Shown here: piece after piece, positions 17,026 to 25,610 of the stretch
Position numbering within the stretch: the stretch's first letter is position 1
Layout of the letters: the number at the start of each line of letters is the position of its first letter
Assembly (NCBI GenBank): GCA_017454905.1
Contig: JAFTCB010000061.1
Span: forward strand, 1 to 64,000
Direction of reading: 5' to 3'
Length of the DNA stretch: 64,000 nucleotides
Source of the DNA: Bacteroidales bacterium
GTDB taxonomy: Bacteria; Bacteroidota; Bacteroidia; Bacteroidales; UBA932
Made by a program: the position numbers and the translations under genes
Notes under the pieces: model-generated
The model's input: the letters and a program-made list of their open reading frames with translations, nothing else
Database searches by the model: none
What the model was told of the DNA's origin: nothing

Positions 17026-18816
17026 TCAGGCAAGCATGAACTCCCCGACCGGCGTGACGGTCATTTCGCAGGCAGCGCAGTCAAAGCGGAGCGCGAGACG
17101 CCGTCCGTTGTTGAGCAGGAACAGGTCCTTCGGCGGTTCGGCACCCTGATATTTCGGGCAAAGCCCCAGTTCATACCGGACGCAATACTTCGACCGCAAA
17201 AGCTCCACCGCGGATCCTGGCTCGCAACCGGGGCGGGCAGCAGCCTGCCCCGGCCGGGCAAGCCTGCCGACACCGTCAGAAGCAAGCCCGCCGGCGCTGC
17301 GGACAGACACCGAATCCAGATCCTCCGCCACCAGACGCCGCATGCTGTTGATGGTCGCAGCCGACAACAACGGCAAATTGCCGCCGGCGGTCTCCACGGA
17401 CAGTTCCTCCAGGGAGAAACGGTAGCTGCCGCTCCGCTTGGACAGTTGCTCGCGCAGCATCGCCCCGGCCCGCTCGCGGTTCTCCGCCGTCTCCACATCC
17501 GTGTGGAACGGGCTGAGGATCTCCCTCCCGTCGACGGAGACTGCCCGGATCTCGATCACATATTTCCCATGGATGCGCACAGACAGCCGCACCGGAATCT
17601 CCCGGCGGCACGCCTGCGACTCCAGCGCCTTTTCGAAGGCGGCGTTGATATTCCGGAAAAGGGCCGTCCCCTCCCGCAGGTCCGGGACATCCTTGCAACT
17701 CACCTGCAGACCGTCGCACACATCCCCGCGGAAACCGGTGATGCCGTCCGCGGTCGTGAAGGCGAACCCGTCGCCGTTGCGCAGTACGAGATCCCTGCGC
17801 AGCGGCTTGACGCTGAACTGCATCGCATGCCCGGGCGTGCGGCGGATCCGCTGGACCGTACCGATCTCCTCACCCATCGATTTGGGCGCATCCATCGAAG
17901 ACCAGTGGCCGCGCTTGCCGTCCAGGAACAGCTCCGTGTAGCCCCGGTTGAAAGTTTTGGCCGTATCGGGCACGAATCCGCCCGTCACCTCTCCGAAGGA
18001 GGCGCGGCAGTAGCGGTCCGGATACTTCGACACCAGCGCATCCAGCGCCAGCGAATACGCACGCACCACATTTTTCACATAGGAGGCATTCTTGAGCCGG
18101 CCTTCGATCTTGAAAGACATCACGCCGGCCTCCGCCAGATCCTCCAGCCGCGACTTGAGGTTGAAATCCTTCAGGGAAAGGACCGCCTTGTTGCGGAGCA
18201 GGACGCGGCCGTCCCCGTCTACAAGGTCATAGAGCGAACGGCAGGCCTGGATGCACTCTCCCCGGTCGGCGCTCCGGCCGTCGATATATTCCGACAGCCG
18301 GCATTCTCCGCTGTAGCCCACGCAGAGCGCCCCGTGCACGAAGAATTCCACCTCACAGTGCACCGCGGCACAGATTTCCCGGATCTTCTCCAGGGAAAGC
18401 TGCCGCTCCAGGATGATCCGCTCGCAGCCCAGCGACTCGAAGTACCGGGCCCGCTCCACATCCCGGATGGCGCATTGGGTCGAAGCGTGAATCGGGATCC
18501 TGATATCCTCCCAGGCCGCGATCCGGGGCTCCCGGATGATGAAGGCATCCGCCCCGGCTTCCTGGGCCAGGAGCAGCTGCCGATGCGCCTCCTCTTCTTC
18601 TCCTTCCCGCCACAAGGTATTGAAGGTGACGAAAATGCGCACACCGAAGCGGTGCGCATAGGCGCAGAGTTCCGCGATATCTTCGAAACTGTTGCCCGCC
18701 GCCTTGCGGGCACCGAAGTCCGGCCCCGCGATATATACGGCATCGGCACCGCAGTCGATGGCTGCGATGCCGATATCCTTGTTCCTGGCGGGAGCCAGCA
18801 GTTCAAGCGGACGCAT
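17026..18816 (-). CDS. U32 family peptidase-like protein (23S rRNA hydroxylase RlhA-like)
   Basis: 596 residues. The N-terminal TIM-barrel part begins LELLAPARNKDIGIAAIDCG and contains the U32 signature EFFVHGALCVGYSGECRLSE plus further cysteines (GECIQACR). The C-terminal part (DUF3656-like) ends with a cysteine cluster YCVRYELGLCPKY and DCAACEM. Members include RlhA, which hydroxylates 23S rRNA C2501, and so-called collagenases; the former role is likelier here but not proven. A linker around residues 505-535 (17212-17300) is Ala/Gly/Arg-rich, palindromic at DNA level and may be an insertion. The start codon overlaps the upstream TPR gene stop by one base (TAATG). Confidence 0.9.
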   Translation of the reverse strand: MRPLELLAPARNKDIGIAAIDCGADAVYIAGPDFGARKAAGNSFEDIAELCAYAHRFGVRIFVTFNTLWREGEEEEAHRQLLLAQEAGADAFIIREPRIAAWEDIRIPIHASTQCAIRDVERARYFESLGCERIILERQLSLEKIREICAAVHCEVEFFVHGALCVGYSGECRLSEYIDGRSADRGECIQACRSLYDLVDGDGRVLLRNKAVLSLKDFNLKSRLEDLAEAGVMSFKIEGRLKNASYVKNVVRAYSLALDALVSKYPDRYCRASFGEVTGGFVPDTAKTFNRGYTELFLDGKRGHWSSMDAPKSMGEEIGTVQRIRRTPGHAMQFSVKPLRRDLVLRNGDGFAFTTADGITGFRGDVCDGLQVSCKDVPDLREGTALFRNINAAFEKALESQACRREIPVRLSVRIHGKYVIEIRAVSVDGREILSPFHTDVETAENRERAGAMLREQLSKRSGSYRFSLEELSVETAGGNLPLLSAATINSMRRLVAEDLDSVSVRSAGGLASDGVGRLARPGQAAARPGCEPGSAVELLRSKYCVRYELGLCPKYQGAEPPKDLFLLNNGRRLALRFDCAACEMTVTPVGEFMLA

Positions 18817-19748
18817 TACTTGAGGGCGTCGAGCATCTTCTTGGCCTCAGCGCCGTACTTGGGGTCGCTGGCAGCCTTGGTGTAGAACTCCTTGGCCTTG
18901 GCGTTGTTCTTGGCCTGCTGGTAGAGGGCACCGACCGTGTAGGCGATGGCACCGGCATTGCTGGCGGTAGGGGCGGCGGCCAGGTACTTCTCGAAGTACT
19001 TGATGGCGTCGTTGTTCTTGCCGCCGAGCTGGGAAGCCTGGCCGGCGATCTGCCATGCCTGGGCATTCTCGGTGAAATCGTTCACCTTGACGGAAGCGGC
19101 GACTGCGTCAGCATACTTCTTGGCCTTCAGGGCGGCAGCGGCCTCCTTCAGGTAGATGTTGCCGAGCTGCTTGTTGGCGGTAGCCTCCTGGCCGTTGGCG
19201 GCAGCCGTCTCGAAAGCGGCCTTGGCCTCATCCAGCTTGCCCGCGCCATTGAGGGCGACACCGAGGCGGAGCGCAGCGGCACCGTTGGTCGGATCCGCAT
19301 CAAGCACTTCCTTGTAAGCGGCGGCGGCGCCTGCATAATCCTTGGCGTTCAGCAGGTTGCCTGCCTTGGACATCTTCACCTGGGGGATCAGTTCACTGGC
19401 TTCGGACAGAACCTCTGCGGATTCATACTTGTCAGCCGCGGCGGAAGCTTCGGCGAGTTTGGTGACAGCCTCGTCGAACTTGGACTCCTTCACCAGATCC
19501 TTGGCCATGGAGAGAATGAGGTTCGGGATGATATTCTTGCAGTTTGCCACAACTTCCTGGCCATCTTCGCCAAGGGCGGTAGCAATCTCTAATGCCTGTT
19601 CGAAAGACTTGAGTGCGCCTTCTTTATCTCCTGCGGAGACTGCCTCCGCACCGGCGTTGTACATTTCGGTGGCCGCTGCCAGGTCCTGGGCGTAGGCGGC
19701 ACCGAGAGCAACTACGAGAGCTGCAACAGAAGCGATTAATTTTTTCAT
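18816..19748 (-). CDS. Secreted tetratricopeptide-repeat protein
   Basis: 310 residues with a cleavable signal peptide (MKKLIASVAALVVALGAAYA) and at least four to six TPR units, e.g. AEAVSAGDKEGALKSFEQAL, AAAYKEVLDADPTNGAAALR and AIKYFEKYLAAAPTASNAGA. The repeats imply a periplasmic protein-binding scaffold. The start could also be two codons earlier (19754, MVMKK). It has its own promoter and is coupled to the U32 gene by a one-base overlap; the functional link is unknown. Confidence 0.85.
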   Translation of the reverse strand: MKKLIASVAALVVALGAAYAQDLAAATEMYNAGAEAVSAGDKEGALKSFEQALEIATALGEDGQEVVANCKNIIPNLILSMAKDLVKESKFDEAVTKLAEASAAADKYESAEVLSEASELIPQVKMSKAGNLLNAKDYAGAAAAYKEVLDADPTNGAAALRLGVALNGAGKLDEAKAAFETAAANGQEATANKQLGNIYLKEAAAALKAKKYADAVAASVKVNDFTENAQAWQIAGQASQLGGKNNDAIKYFEKYLAAAPTASNAGAIAYTVGALYQQAKNNAKAKEFYTKAASDPKYGAEAKKMLDALK

Positions 19749-19785
19749 AACCATTATAGATTTGTAACATTTAGTGGCGTAACCA

Positions 19786-19818
19786 CAAATATAATCATTT
19801 TCTTTTTTACTTTTGCAA
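19786..19818 (-). promoter_or_regulatory. Promoter of the TPR-U32 operon
   Basis: TATATTTG (19786-19793) with TTG (19816-19818) 22 bases upstream on the minus strand, 38 bases before the coding start. It overlaps the divergent promoter for the M16-like gene. Confidence 0.45.
19808..19815 (+). promoter_or_regulatory. -7 box for the M16-like gene
   Basis: TACTTTTG ends only 9 bases before the ATG at 19825, so the transcript would be nearly or fully leaderless. Confidence 0.35.
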
Positions 19819-19824
19819 ATACAA

Positions 19825-22404
19825 ATGCTGAAGTTAGGTAAACACATATCGTGCCTGATTGGTCTTTTGCTTGTTTTTTCGGCCCGGGCACAGGAACTTC
19901 CAGCCCTCGGAATCGCCCCGGAAATCACGCGGGGAGAACTTCCCGACGGCATCCGCTATTATGTGGTCACCAATCCCGCACAGAAAGGTTTCGCCGACTT
20001 CGCACTGGTACAGAGGGGTTTGCGGGAGCCCCCCGAAGTGCGCGGCGCGCTGCAGGAACTGCCCCATTTCGGGAAACGGAAGCCCTACCGCTTCCTGGCT
20101 GACCACGGTGTGGGATACTCCGAAGACGGATTCATCTCCCTGCCCTCCGACGCAGCCCTCTATACCTTCCACGACGTCCCTACCTATGAAGAGAGCGTCG
20201 CGGACTCCACCCTGCTGATGCTCTTCGACATCGCGGCCGCCTACCGGAAGCCGCAGGCCATCATCGTCTGCGGCGACATCGACGCCCGCCGCCTGCAGGA
20301 ACGGATGGAATTGCTGTCGATGATGGTGCCCGCGCTGGAGCGGAATTACAAAGGTACGGAATACACCTGGACGCCCCGGGATTCCGTCTCCCTGCTGATG
20401 ACGCTCAACACGACGGAGGACGTCGCCGCCATCAACGCCATCTTCAGTACGCAGCGGCTCCCGCAGGAGGTGATGAACACCCCGCAGCCGCTGATCTCCC
20501 GCGTCTATTCCGACCAGCTCGGAGAAATCGTGCGGACGCGGGTAGTACGGAGCTTCCGCAACGCGGGCATCCCGCTGGCGGATTTCCAGTACCGCTACAC
20601 GGATAGCGCCATGGGTCCCGGCGATGAGCGGCATTCGTTCACGGTCTACACCTCGGCCCGCAGGCTGGATGCCGCCACGCGCCAGTTTGCCGCTGTGCTC
20701 TCTTCGCTGGACAAGGACGGCGCCGGGGCGGCAGAGTTCCGCGACACCAAGGCGCGCCTGATCTCCGCCGCCAAGCGCCACGCCGGCGGACGCAGGCTCA
20801 CCAACCGGGAATACCTGGACAAATGCGTCTCCTCCTACCTGTACGGCGCCAACCTCGCCTCCGAAGCCACCCTGAACGACTTCATCGTGCGCCGCAGGCT
20901 GGACGACGAGCGGGAGCGGGAACTCTTCAACGGGTTCGCGCAGGCCCTGCTTGACTCCGCGCGCAACCTGACACTGCGCTATGACATTCCCGAACGGGGC
21001 TGGAGCGAAAAAGGCATCCTGCGCTCCTTCAACGAAGCCTGGGCCCACCCGGATCCCCCCGAGGAATACAAGGCCAATTTCGGCGACACGCTCAGCCTGT
21101 TCCAGCCCGCGGCCAAGGTGCGCCTCCGCGCTGAAACGGCGGAACCCATCTCCGGCGGACGGCTGTGGACATTCTCCAACGGGATCAAGGTCATCTACAA
21201 GAAAATGGCCGGGCAGGGCGAATTCCGCTATGCGATGATGCTGCGTGGCGGCGTGGCCGGCGTCCCGGGCCTGCAGGCCGGGGAAAGCGCCTTCGTCGGG
21301 GACATGCTCCCGCTGAGTGCGGTCGCCGGCCTCAACGGCTCCGACTTCCGGGAGATGCTGCTTGCCAACGGGATCACGATGCAGCAGAGCGCCACCCTTT
21401 CCGACCTGCGCATCACCGGACTGGCCCCCAAGGCCAAACTCCCGCTGCTGCTGCGCGCGCTGCTGTCGATTTCGGACGCCCGGCAGCCCGGCAAGGCCGC
21501 CTTTGACTATTACAAATCCGGGGAAGCCCTCAGGATCGACATGGAAGCGCTTTCTCCGCGCGACGTCAATTCGCTGATGGACAGCCTGATGCGACCGAAT
21601 TATTTCTACACGGACCGCAAACGGACCGACCGTCTGCGCGACGACCTGCCACAACGCGCCGAGCAGTATTTCGCCTCGGTCTTCGAGAAGGCGGGCGACG
21701 GCATCTTCGTCTTCATGGGCGACCTGGACGAGGAAGTCCTCAAGCGGGAACTGTCCCGGACGCTCGGGGATTTCCGGACGCAGAAGAAATACGCCCAGCG
21801 CCCGCGCGTGGACAGCCGTTTCGCGACCGGATCGGTCACCCGCATGGACGAGTCCGCCCCCGGTGCCGTCGGTGGCGGAGAGATCGGGGTGAATGTGGCC
21901 ATGACCGCCGCCATCCCGTTCAGCATGGAAAACTACATGTCGTTCAAGGTCGCCTGTGCGGTTATCCGGAAGAAACTGACCGCCACCCTGGCGGAACAGG
22001 GTACCTTTGCGGAACTTTCCGACCGGCTCGAACTGTTCCCTTCCGAACGACTGTCCCTCTTCATCAACTGCCGGCCCTGCCCGCCGGAAAGCCTGCCCGC
22101 CGGGGTCAGTCCCTCCGATCCGCAGGAGCTGCTGGACGCCGTCCGCAAGGTCACCCGGCAGCTGGCCGGACTGCCGCTGGAAGACCGGGACATCAAGGCA
22201 TACAAAGATCTGCTCCTCAAACAGATGGACAACCACATGGGAGATACGGAATCGCTCCTGGATGACGTCCTCGCCCGCTACAGCGAAGGGAAGGACCTGG
22301 TCACCGACTACAAGACGGCCATCCAGAAAGTTTCCGCCGCCAGCGTGGCGGACATCCTGCAGCGGCTCCGCGCCGGAGCGGAAGTAGAATACGTGATTAT
22401 CTGA
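19825..22404 (+). CDS. Secreted M16-family (insulinase-like) protein lacking the zinc motif
   Basis: 859 residues with a signal peptide (HISCLIGLLLVFSARA). The domain order of Bacteroidota M16 proteins is recognisable: PDGIRYYVVTNPAQKGFADF opens the first repeat and LWTFSNGIKVIYKK opens the second, each followed by Leu-rich M16 folds. The HxxEH zinc motif expected near residue 75 is missing; the corresponding stretch reads LQELPHFGKRKPY, and about 80 residues of the first domain appear lost. The protein is therefore probably catalytically dead and may act as a binding or partner subunit. Start chosen at the ATG with a signal peptide rather than an upstream TTG. Its stop overlaps the next ATG by one base. 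Confidence 0.85.
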   Translation: MLKLGKHISCLIGLLLVFSARAQELPALGIAPEITRGELPDGIRYYVVTNPAQKGFADFALVQRGLREPPEVRGALQELPHFGKRKPYRFLADHGVGYSEDGFISLPSDAALYTFHDVPTYEESVADSTLLMLFDIAAAYRKPQAIIVCGDIDARRLQERMELLSMMVPALERNYKGTEYTWTPRDSVSLLMTLNTTEDVAAINAIFSTQRLPQEVMNTPQPLISRVYSDQLGEIVRTRVVRSFRNAGIPLADFQYRYTDSAMGPGDERHSFTVYTSARRLDAATRQFAAVLSSLDKDGAGAAEFRDTKARLISAAKRHAGGRRLTNREYLDKCVSSYLYGANLASEATLNDFIVRRRLDDERERELFNGFAQALLDSARNLTLRYDIPERGWSEKGILRSFNEAWAHPDPPEEYKANFGDTLSLFQPAAKVRLRAETAEPISGGRLWTFSNGIKVIYKKMAGQGEFRYAMMLRGGVAGVPGLQAGESAFVGDMLPLSAVAGLNGSDFREMLLANGITMQQSATLSDLRITGLAPKAKLPLLLRALLSISDARQPGKAAFDYYKSGEALRIDMEALSPRDVNSLMDSLMRPNYFYTDRKRTDRLRDDLPQRAEQYFASVFEKAGDGIFVFMGDLDEEVLKRELSRTLGDFRTQKKYAQRPRVDSRFATGSVTRMDESAPGAVGGGEIGVNVAMTAAIPFSMENYMSFKVACAVIRKKLTATLAEQGTFAELSDRLELFPSERLSLFINCRPCPPESLPAGVSPSDPQELLDAVRKVTRQLAGLPLEDRDIKAYKDLLLKQMDNHMGDTESLLDDVLARYSEGKDLVTDYKTAIQKVSAASVADILQRLRAGAEVEYVII

Positions 22405-23003
22405 TGGGAAAAGGAAAATTCGGGACGATCATCCAGATCGGAAACATCCTCGTGTCCGAGGACGTGGTGACGGAATATTTTGCCTGCGATTATGCCGTGT
22501 GCAAAGGTGCCTGCTGCATCGTGGGAGACAGCGGGGCGCCCCTGGACGAAAGCGAACTGGAGGGCCTGGAGCGGGATTATCCTGCCTACCGGGAACTCAT
22601 GACCCCGGAGGGACGCGCCGCCGTGGATGAAAAGGGCTTCTTTGAAATCGATCGGGAAAACGACATCGTGACCCCCCTGATGCCGCCTGCCCCCGGCTCT
22701 TCGGATTGCCCCTGCGCGTTCTGTCATTTCGGGACTGCTGGAGAATGCCTCTGCGCCATCGAGATGGCCGGGAAGGTCAAGCCTGCTTCCTGTTCGCTGT
22801 ATCCCATCCGCATCACCCGGCTCACCGGGGGCGGACTGGCCCTCAACGTCCACCACTGGGACATCTGCAAACCGGCTTTCGAAAAAGGCCGCCGCGAGCG
22901 GGTGCTGGTCTATCAGTTTCTGAAAAATCCCCTCACGAAGTCATTCGGAGAGGATTTCTATGAAGCCCTGGACGCGGCCGCTAAGCATCTTCGCCACGGG
23001 TAG
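22404..23003 (+). CDS. DUF3109 family protein (cysteine-rich, YkgJ-like)
   Basis: 199 residues, cytosolic. Conserved cysteines appear in CDYAVCKGACCIVGD, CPCAFCHF, CLCAIEMAGKVKPASCSLYPIR and DICKPAF, the pattern of DUF3109/YkgJ-type zinc- or iron-binding proteins of unknown function that are common in Bacteroidota. It is translationally coupled to the M16-like gene (TGATG). The 3' end overlaps the convergent membrane protein gene by 23 bases. Confidence 0.9.
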   Translation: MGKGKFGTIIQIGNILVSEDVVTEYFACDYAVCKGACCIVGDSGAPLDESELEGLERDYPAYRELMTPEGRAAVDEKGFFEIDRENDIVTPLMPPAPGSSDCPCAFCHFGTAGECLCAIEMAGKVKPASCSLYPIRITRLTGGGLALNVHHWDICKPAFEKGRRERVLVYQFLKNPLTKSFGEDFYEALDAAAKHLRHG

Positions 23004-23445
23004 CCTCCAGCGCGGAGACGATCCGGGAGAGGTCCCGGGTCAGGCCCTCGACCTCCAGGCCGGCTCCCGACGGGGCGATCGTGATCCGGTCTTCCCACAT
23101 CTTCAGGGCCCTGGACAGGCCTGAGCGGCGCAGGAAACCGTAAGTGCCATCCTGTTCCTGCTCAAGCCGGTATCCCAGATCCTCCATCACTTTCAGGATG
23201 GTAGGGCGCAATTCCTCCGGAGATCCGTAAAGATGCACCGTGCGACTGGAGAAGCCGAAACGCGGATAGATGATGGCGAAGACTAGCATGATCAAGGCAA
23301 TCTGCCACAGGGAATCATAGCCGTTGACGAACATCTTGGAGAGGTCGGCTTCGACGAACCCGGTCAGAACCAGGGCCGCGATGATGATTACCAGCAGAAG
23401 CAGCAGGTAGCAGTAATACTTGAGGGAACGGACGATGTATTTCAT
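22981..23445 (-). CDS. Small two-helix membrane protein of unknown function
   Basis: 154 residues. Two hydrophobic helices (about 11-31 and 46-65) are followed by a soluble alpha/beta-looking tail of about 85 residues (HLYGSPEELRPTILKVMEDLGYRLEQ). No family is recognised with certainty. It is divergent from the coiled-coil gene at 23509 and tail-to-tail overlapping with the DUF3109 gene. Confidence 0.75.
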   Translation of the reverse strand: MKYIVRSLKYYCYLLLLLVIIIAALVLTGFVEADLSKMFVNGYDSLWQIALIMLVFAIIYPRFGFSSRTVHLYGSPEELRPTILKVMEDLGYRLEQEQDGTYGFLRRSGLSRALKMWEDRITIAPSGAGLEVEGLTRDLSRIVSALEATRGEDA

Positions 23446-23453
23446 ATCAAAGG

Positions 23454-23461
23454 CAAAATTA
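23454..23461 (-). promoter_or_regulatory. -7 box for the small membrane protein gene
   Basis: TAATTTTG on the minus strand, 8 bases before the start codon at 23445, implying a very short or absent leader. Confidence 0.35.
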
Positions 23462-23474
23462 GCACAAAAATTGC

Positions 23475-23482
23475 TATTTTTG
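23475..23482 (+). promoter_or_regulatory. -7 box for the coiled-coil protein gene
   Basis: TATTTTTG on the plus strand, 26 bases before the ATG at 23509. Confidence 0.4.
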
Positions 23483-23508
23483 CACGTTGTTAACTAAATC
23501 AGCAAATT

Positions 23509-24423
23509 ATGGTTAAAGAAGATCCGCTCGAGAAGCTTGAGAGAAAACAAGCCGAGAAGAAATCCAACGGGGGCCTGAAGGCCGTCATGATCGCGATGAT
23601 CGTCGTCGCGCTCGCCCTGGCCGCCGCCCTCTATTATGTCATGACGACGAAGAACAAACTCGTCGATGAACTCAACCAGGAGAAGGAAGATCTGACCGAA
23701 CAAATCCAGGCGCTGCAATCCGACTACGAGAACCTGTCTTCAGAATACGACACCATCAACGCCCAGCTGGATTCCTCCCGCGAGGAGATCGCCCAGCTCG
23801 TCGACCGCGTCAAGAAGACCGAGGCCACGGACCGTGCCAAGATCCGCCAGTATGAGAAGGAACTCGGTACACTGCGCTCCATCATGCGCAGCTACATCAA
23901 CCAGATCGATTCGCTCAACACCCTCAACCACCGCCTGACGGAAGAGGCCGCCACTGCCCGCAAGGAAGCGGAGGAGACCCGGCAGATCAATACCCAGCTG
24001 ACCCAGCGGGTCGAAGACCTGACCAGCCGCGTCACCGCCGGATCCATCCTCAAGGCCCACAACTTCGTGATGTATGCCTACAACAACAACGACAAGATCA
24101 CGGACAAGGCCAACCGCGTCGTACGCTTCCTGGTGAACCTCAGCCTCAACGAGAACGAGCTCGCCGAGCGCGGTCCGGTGCGCGTCTATGTGCGCGTCAC
24201 GGATCCGGACGGCAACCTGCTCTCCGACGGCCGCGGCACGACCTTCACCTTCGGCGGCGAGACGCTGGAGGCGACGGCTTCCCGCGAGGTGGATTACCAG
24301 GGCAAGGAAGTTGACCTCGGCATCTACGTCAACAATGTGGAGTCCTTCAAGAAGGGCATCTACACGGTCAACGCCTACACGACCCAGGCACAGCTCGGCC
24401 ACGGAGAACTGCTGCTCCGCTAA
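23509..24423 (+). CDS. Membrane-anchored coiled-coil protein of unknown function
   Basis: 304 residues: a short charged cytoplasmic lead, one membrane helix (about 25-45), a long heptad-rich coiled coil (about 48-175, LVDELNQEKEDLTEQIQALQ onward) and a C-terminal beta-rich domain (about 180-304) with VRVYVRVTDPDGNLLSDGRG. Topology suggests a periplasmic rod with a terminal beta domain. No family is recognised beyond Bacteroidota proteins of similar build. The stop overlaps the hemW start (TAATG). Confidence 0.78.
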   Translation: MVKEDPLEKLERKQAEKKSNGGLKAVMIAMIVVALALAAALYYVMTTKNKLVDELNQEKEDLTEQIQALQSDYENLSSEYDTINAQLDSSREEIAQLVDRVKKTEATDRAKIRQYEKELGTLRSIMRSYINQIDSLNTLNHRLTEEAATARKEAEETRQINTQLTQRVEDLTSRVTAGSILKAHNFVMYAYNNNDKITDKANRVVRFLVNLSLNENELAERGPVRVYVRVTDPDGNLLSDGRGTTFTFGGETLEATASREVDYQGKEVDLGIYVNNVESFKKGIYTVNAYTTQAQLGHGELLLR

Positions 24424-25514
24424 TGGTCTATCTGCACGTCCCGTTCTGCCGGAGTTTCTGCTCCTATTGTGATTTCTATTCCGAGATCGCGTGCAGGGAC
24501 CGGGACGCGCAGGATTTCGAAGCATTCACGGATGCGGTCTGCGCCGAGATCGCCCTTCGCCGGGACGAGATCGAGGCGACCCGTGATCTGGATACCCTCT
24601 ACATCGGAGGCGGCACCCCATCGGTGCTGCCTCTTTCGCTTTTGCGAAGGATGGCAGCCGCTACAATCATGACGGGGGGCCCTTTTAACGAGTTTACGAT
24701 TGAAGTGAATCCGGAGGACATCGTGGAGCGGGGGGCGGAGTATGTCCGCGGGCTGCTCGCGCTGGGCGTGAACCGCATCAGCATGGGGGTCCAGTCGCTG
24801 GATGACGGCATCCTCCGCTGGATGAACCGCCGCCACGATGCCGCCCGGGCCCGCCAGGCTTTCCGCATCCTGCGGGAAGCCGGCGCGCAGAACATCAGCG
24901 TGGACATCATATTCGGACTGTCGCAATTGTCCCGGGAGCAGCTGGAGACGACCGTTGCCGAAATCCTTTCCTGGCGGCCGGAGCATATCAGCGCCTACCA
25001 GCTCAGCATCGAGCCGGGCAGCACCCTGGGACGGCTCGTGCGCGAAGGCCGCTACACCGAAGCACCACAGGAGCAGTGCGCGGCACAGTATGCGCTGCTC
25101 TGCGACCGGCTGCGCGCGGCCGGTTATGTGCATTACGAAATCTCCAACTGGGCCCTGCCGGGGTTCGAGGCCGTCCACAACAGCGCCTACTGGACACGGC
25201 ATCCCTATGTGGGACTGGGGCCTTCCGCCCATTCGTTCGACGGGCAGCGCCGCTCCTGGAACCCGTCAGACCTCATTGCCTGGCTGCGGCAGCAGACCCC
25301 GGACTCCGAGACGCTCTCCGAAACCGAAAGCCGCGAAGAGCAGATCTTCCTGGGTCTGCGGACGGCGCGCGGGATCCCGGAGGGGCTGCCGGACCCCGTC
25401 CGGACGGCGGCAATGCTCGCTGACGGCCGCCTGATTAAGATCGACGGGGGCCGCGTAAGGATTCCGGAAGAACGCTGGTTCGTCAGCGACGACATCCTCG
25501 CGGAGCTGATCTAA
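24423..25514 (+). CDS. hemW: Radical SAM heme chaperone HemW
   Basis: 363 residues. The radical SAM motif CRSFCSYC (CxxxCxxC) sits at residues 9-16, followed by GGGTPSVLP. The HemW-type C-terminal part contains ISNWALPGFEAVHNSAYW and YVGLGPSAHSF. The family inserts heme into respiratory proteins; it was long annotated as oxygen-independent coproporphyrinogen III oxidase, but lacks that enzyme's extra N-terminal features. Start overlaps the upstream stop by one base. Confidence 0.93.
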   Translation: MVYLHVPFCRSFCSYCDFYSEIACRDRDAQDFEAFTDAVCAEIALRRDEIEATRDLDTLYIGGGTPSVLPLSLLRRMAAATIMTGGPFNEFTIEVNPEDIVERGAEYVRGLLALGVNRISMGVQSLDDGILRWMNRRHDAARARQAFRILREAGAQNISVDIIFGLSQLSREQLETTVAEILSWRPEHISAYQLSIEPGSTLGRLVREGRYTEAPQEQCAAQYALLCDRLRAAGYVHYEISNWALPGFEAVHNSAYWTRHPYVGLGPSAHSFDGQRRSWNPSDLIAWLRQQTPDSETLSETESREEQIFLGLRTARGIPEGLPDPVRTAAMLADGRLIKIDGGRVRIPEERWFVSDDILAELI

Positions 25515-25525
25515 ATACCCCATAT

Positions 25526-25600
25526 TGATTATCAGCACATTACAAATCAACCTTCGGACAAAACACCGAAGGTTGATTTGTAACTAATTGATTATCAATT
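25526..25600. repeat. Hairpin repeat element, copy 1
   Basis: An 18-bp perfect stem (25540-25557 with 25566-25583, loop 25558-25565) flanked by TGATTATCAG (25526-25535) and TTGATTATCAATT (25588-25600). It lies between the convergent hemW and inositol-monophosphatase-like genes, where it could end transcription from either side, although no U-run follows. The second copy is at 57406-57481 with compensatory changes in the stem. Confidence 0.75.
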
Positions 25601-25610
25601 TCCTTTGAAA

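Noticed and set aside
19813..19824. TTG start for the M16-like gene
   Set aside because: It falls within the putative -7 box; the ATG at 19825 gives a normal signal peptide.
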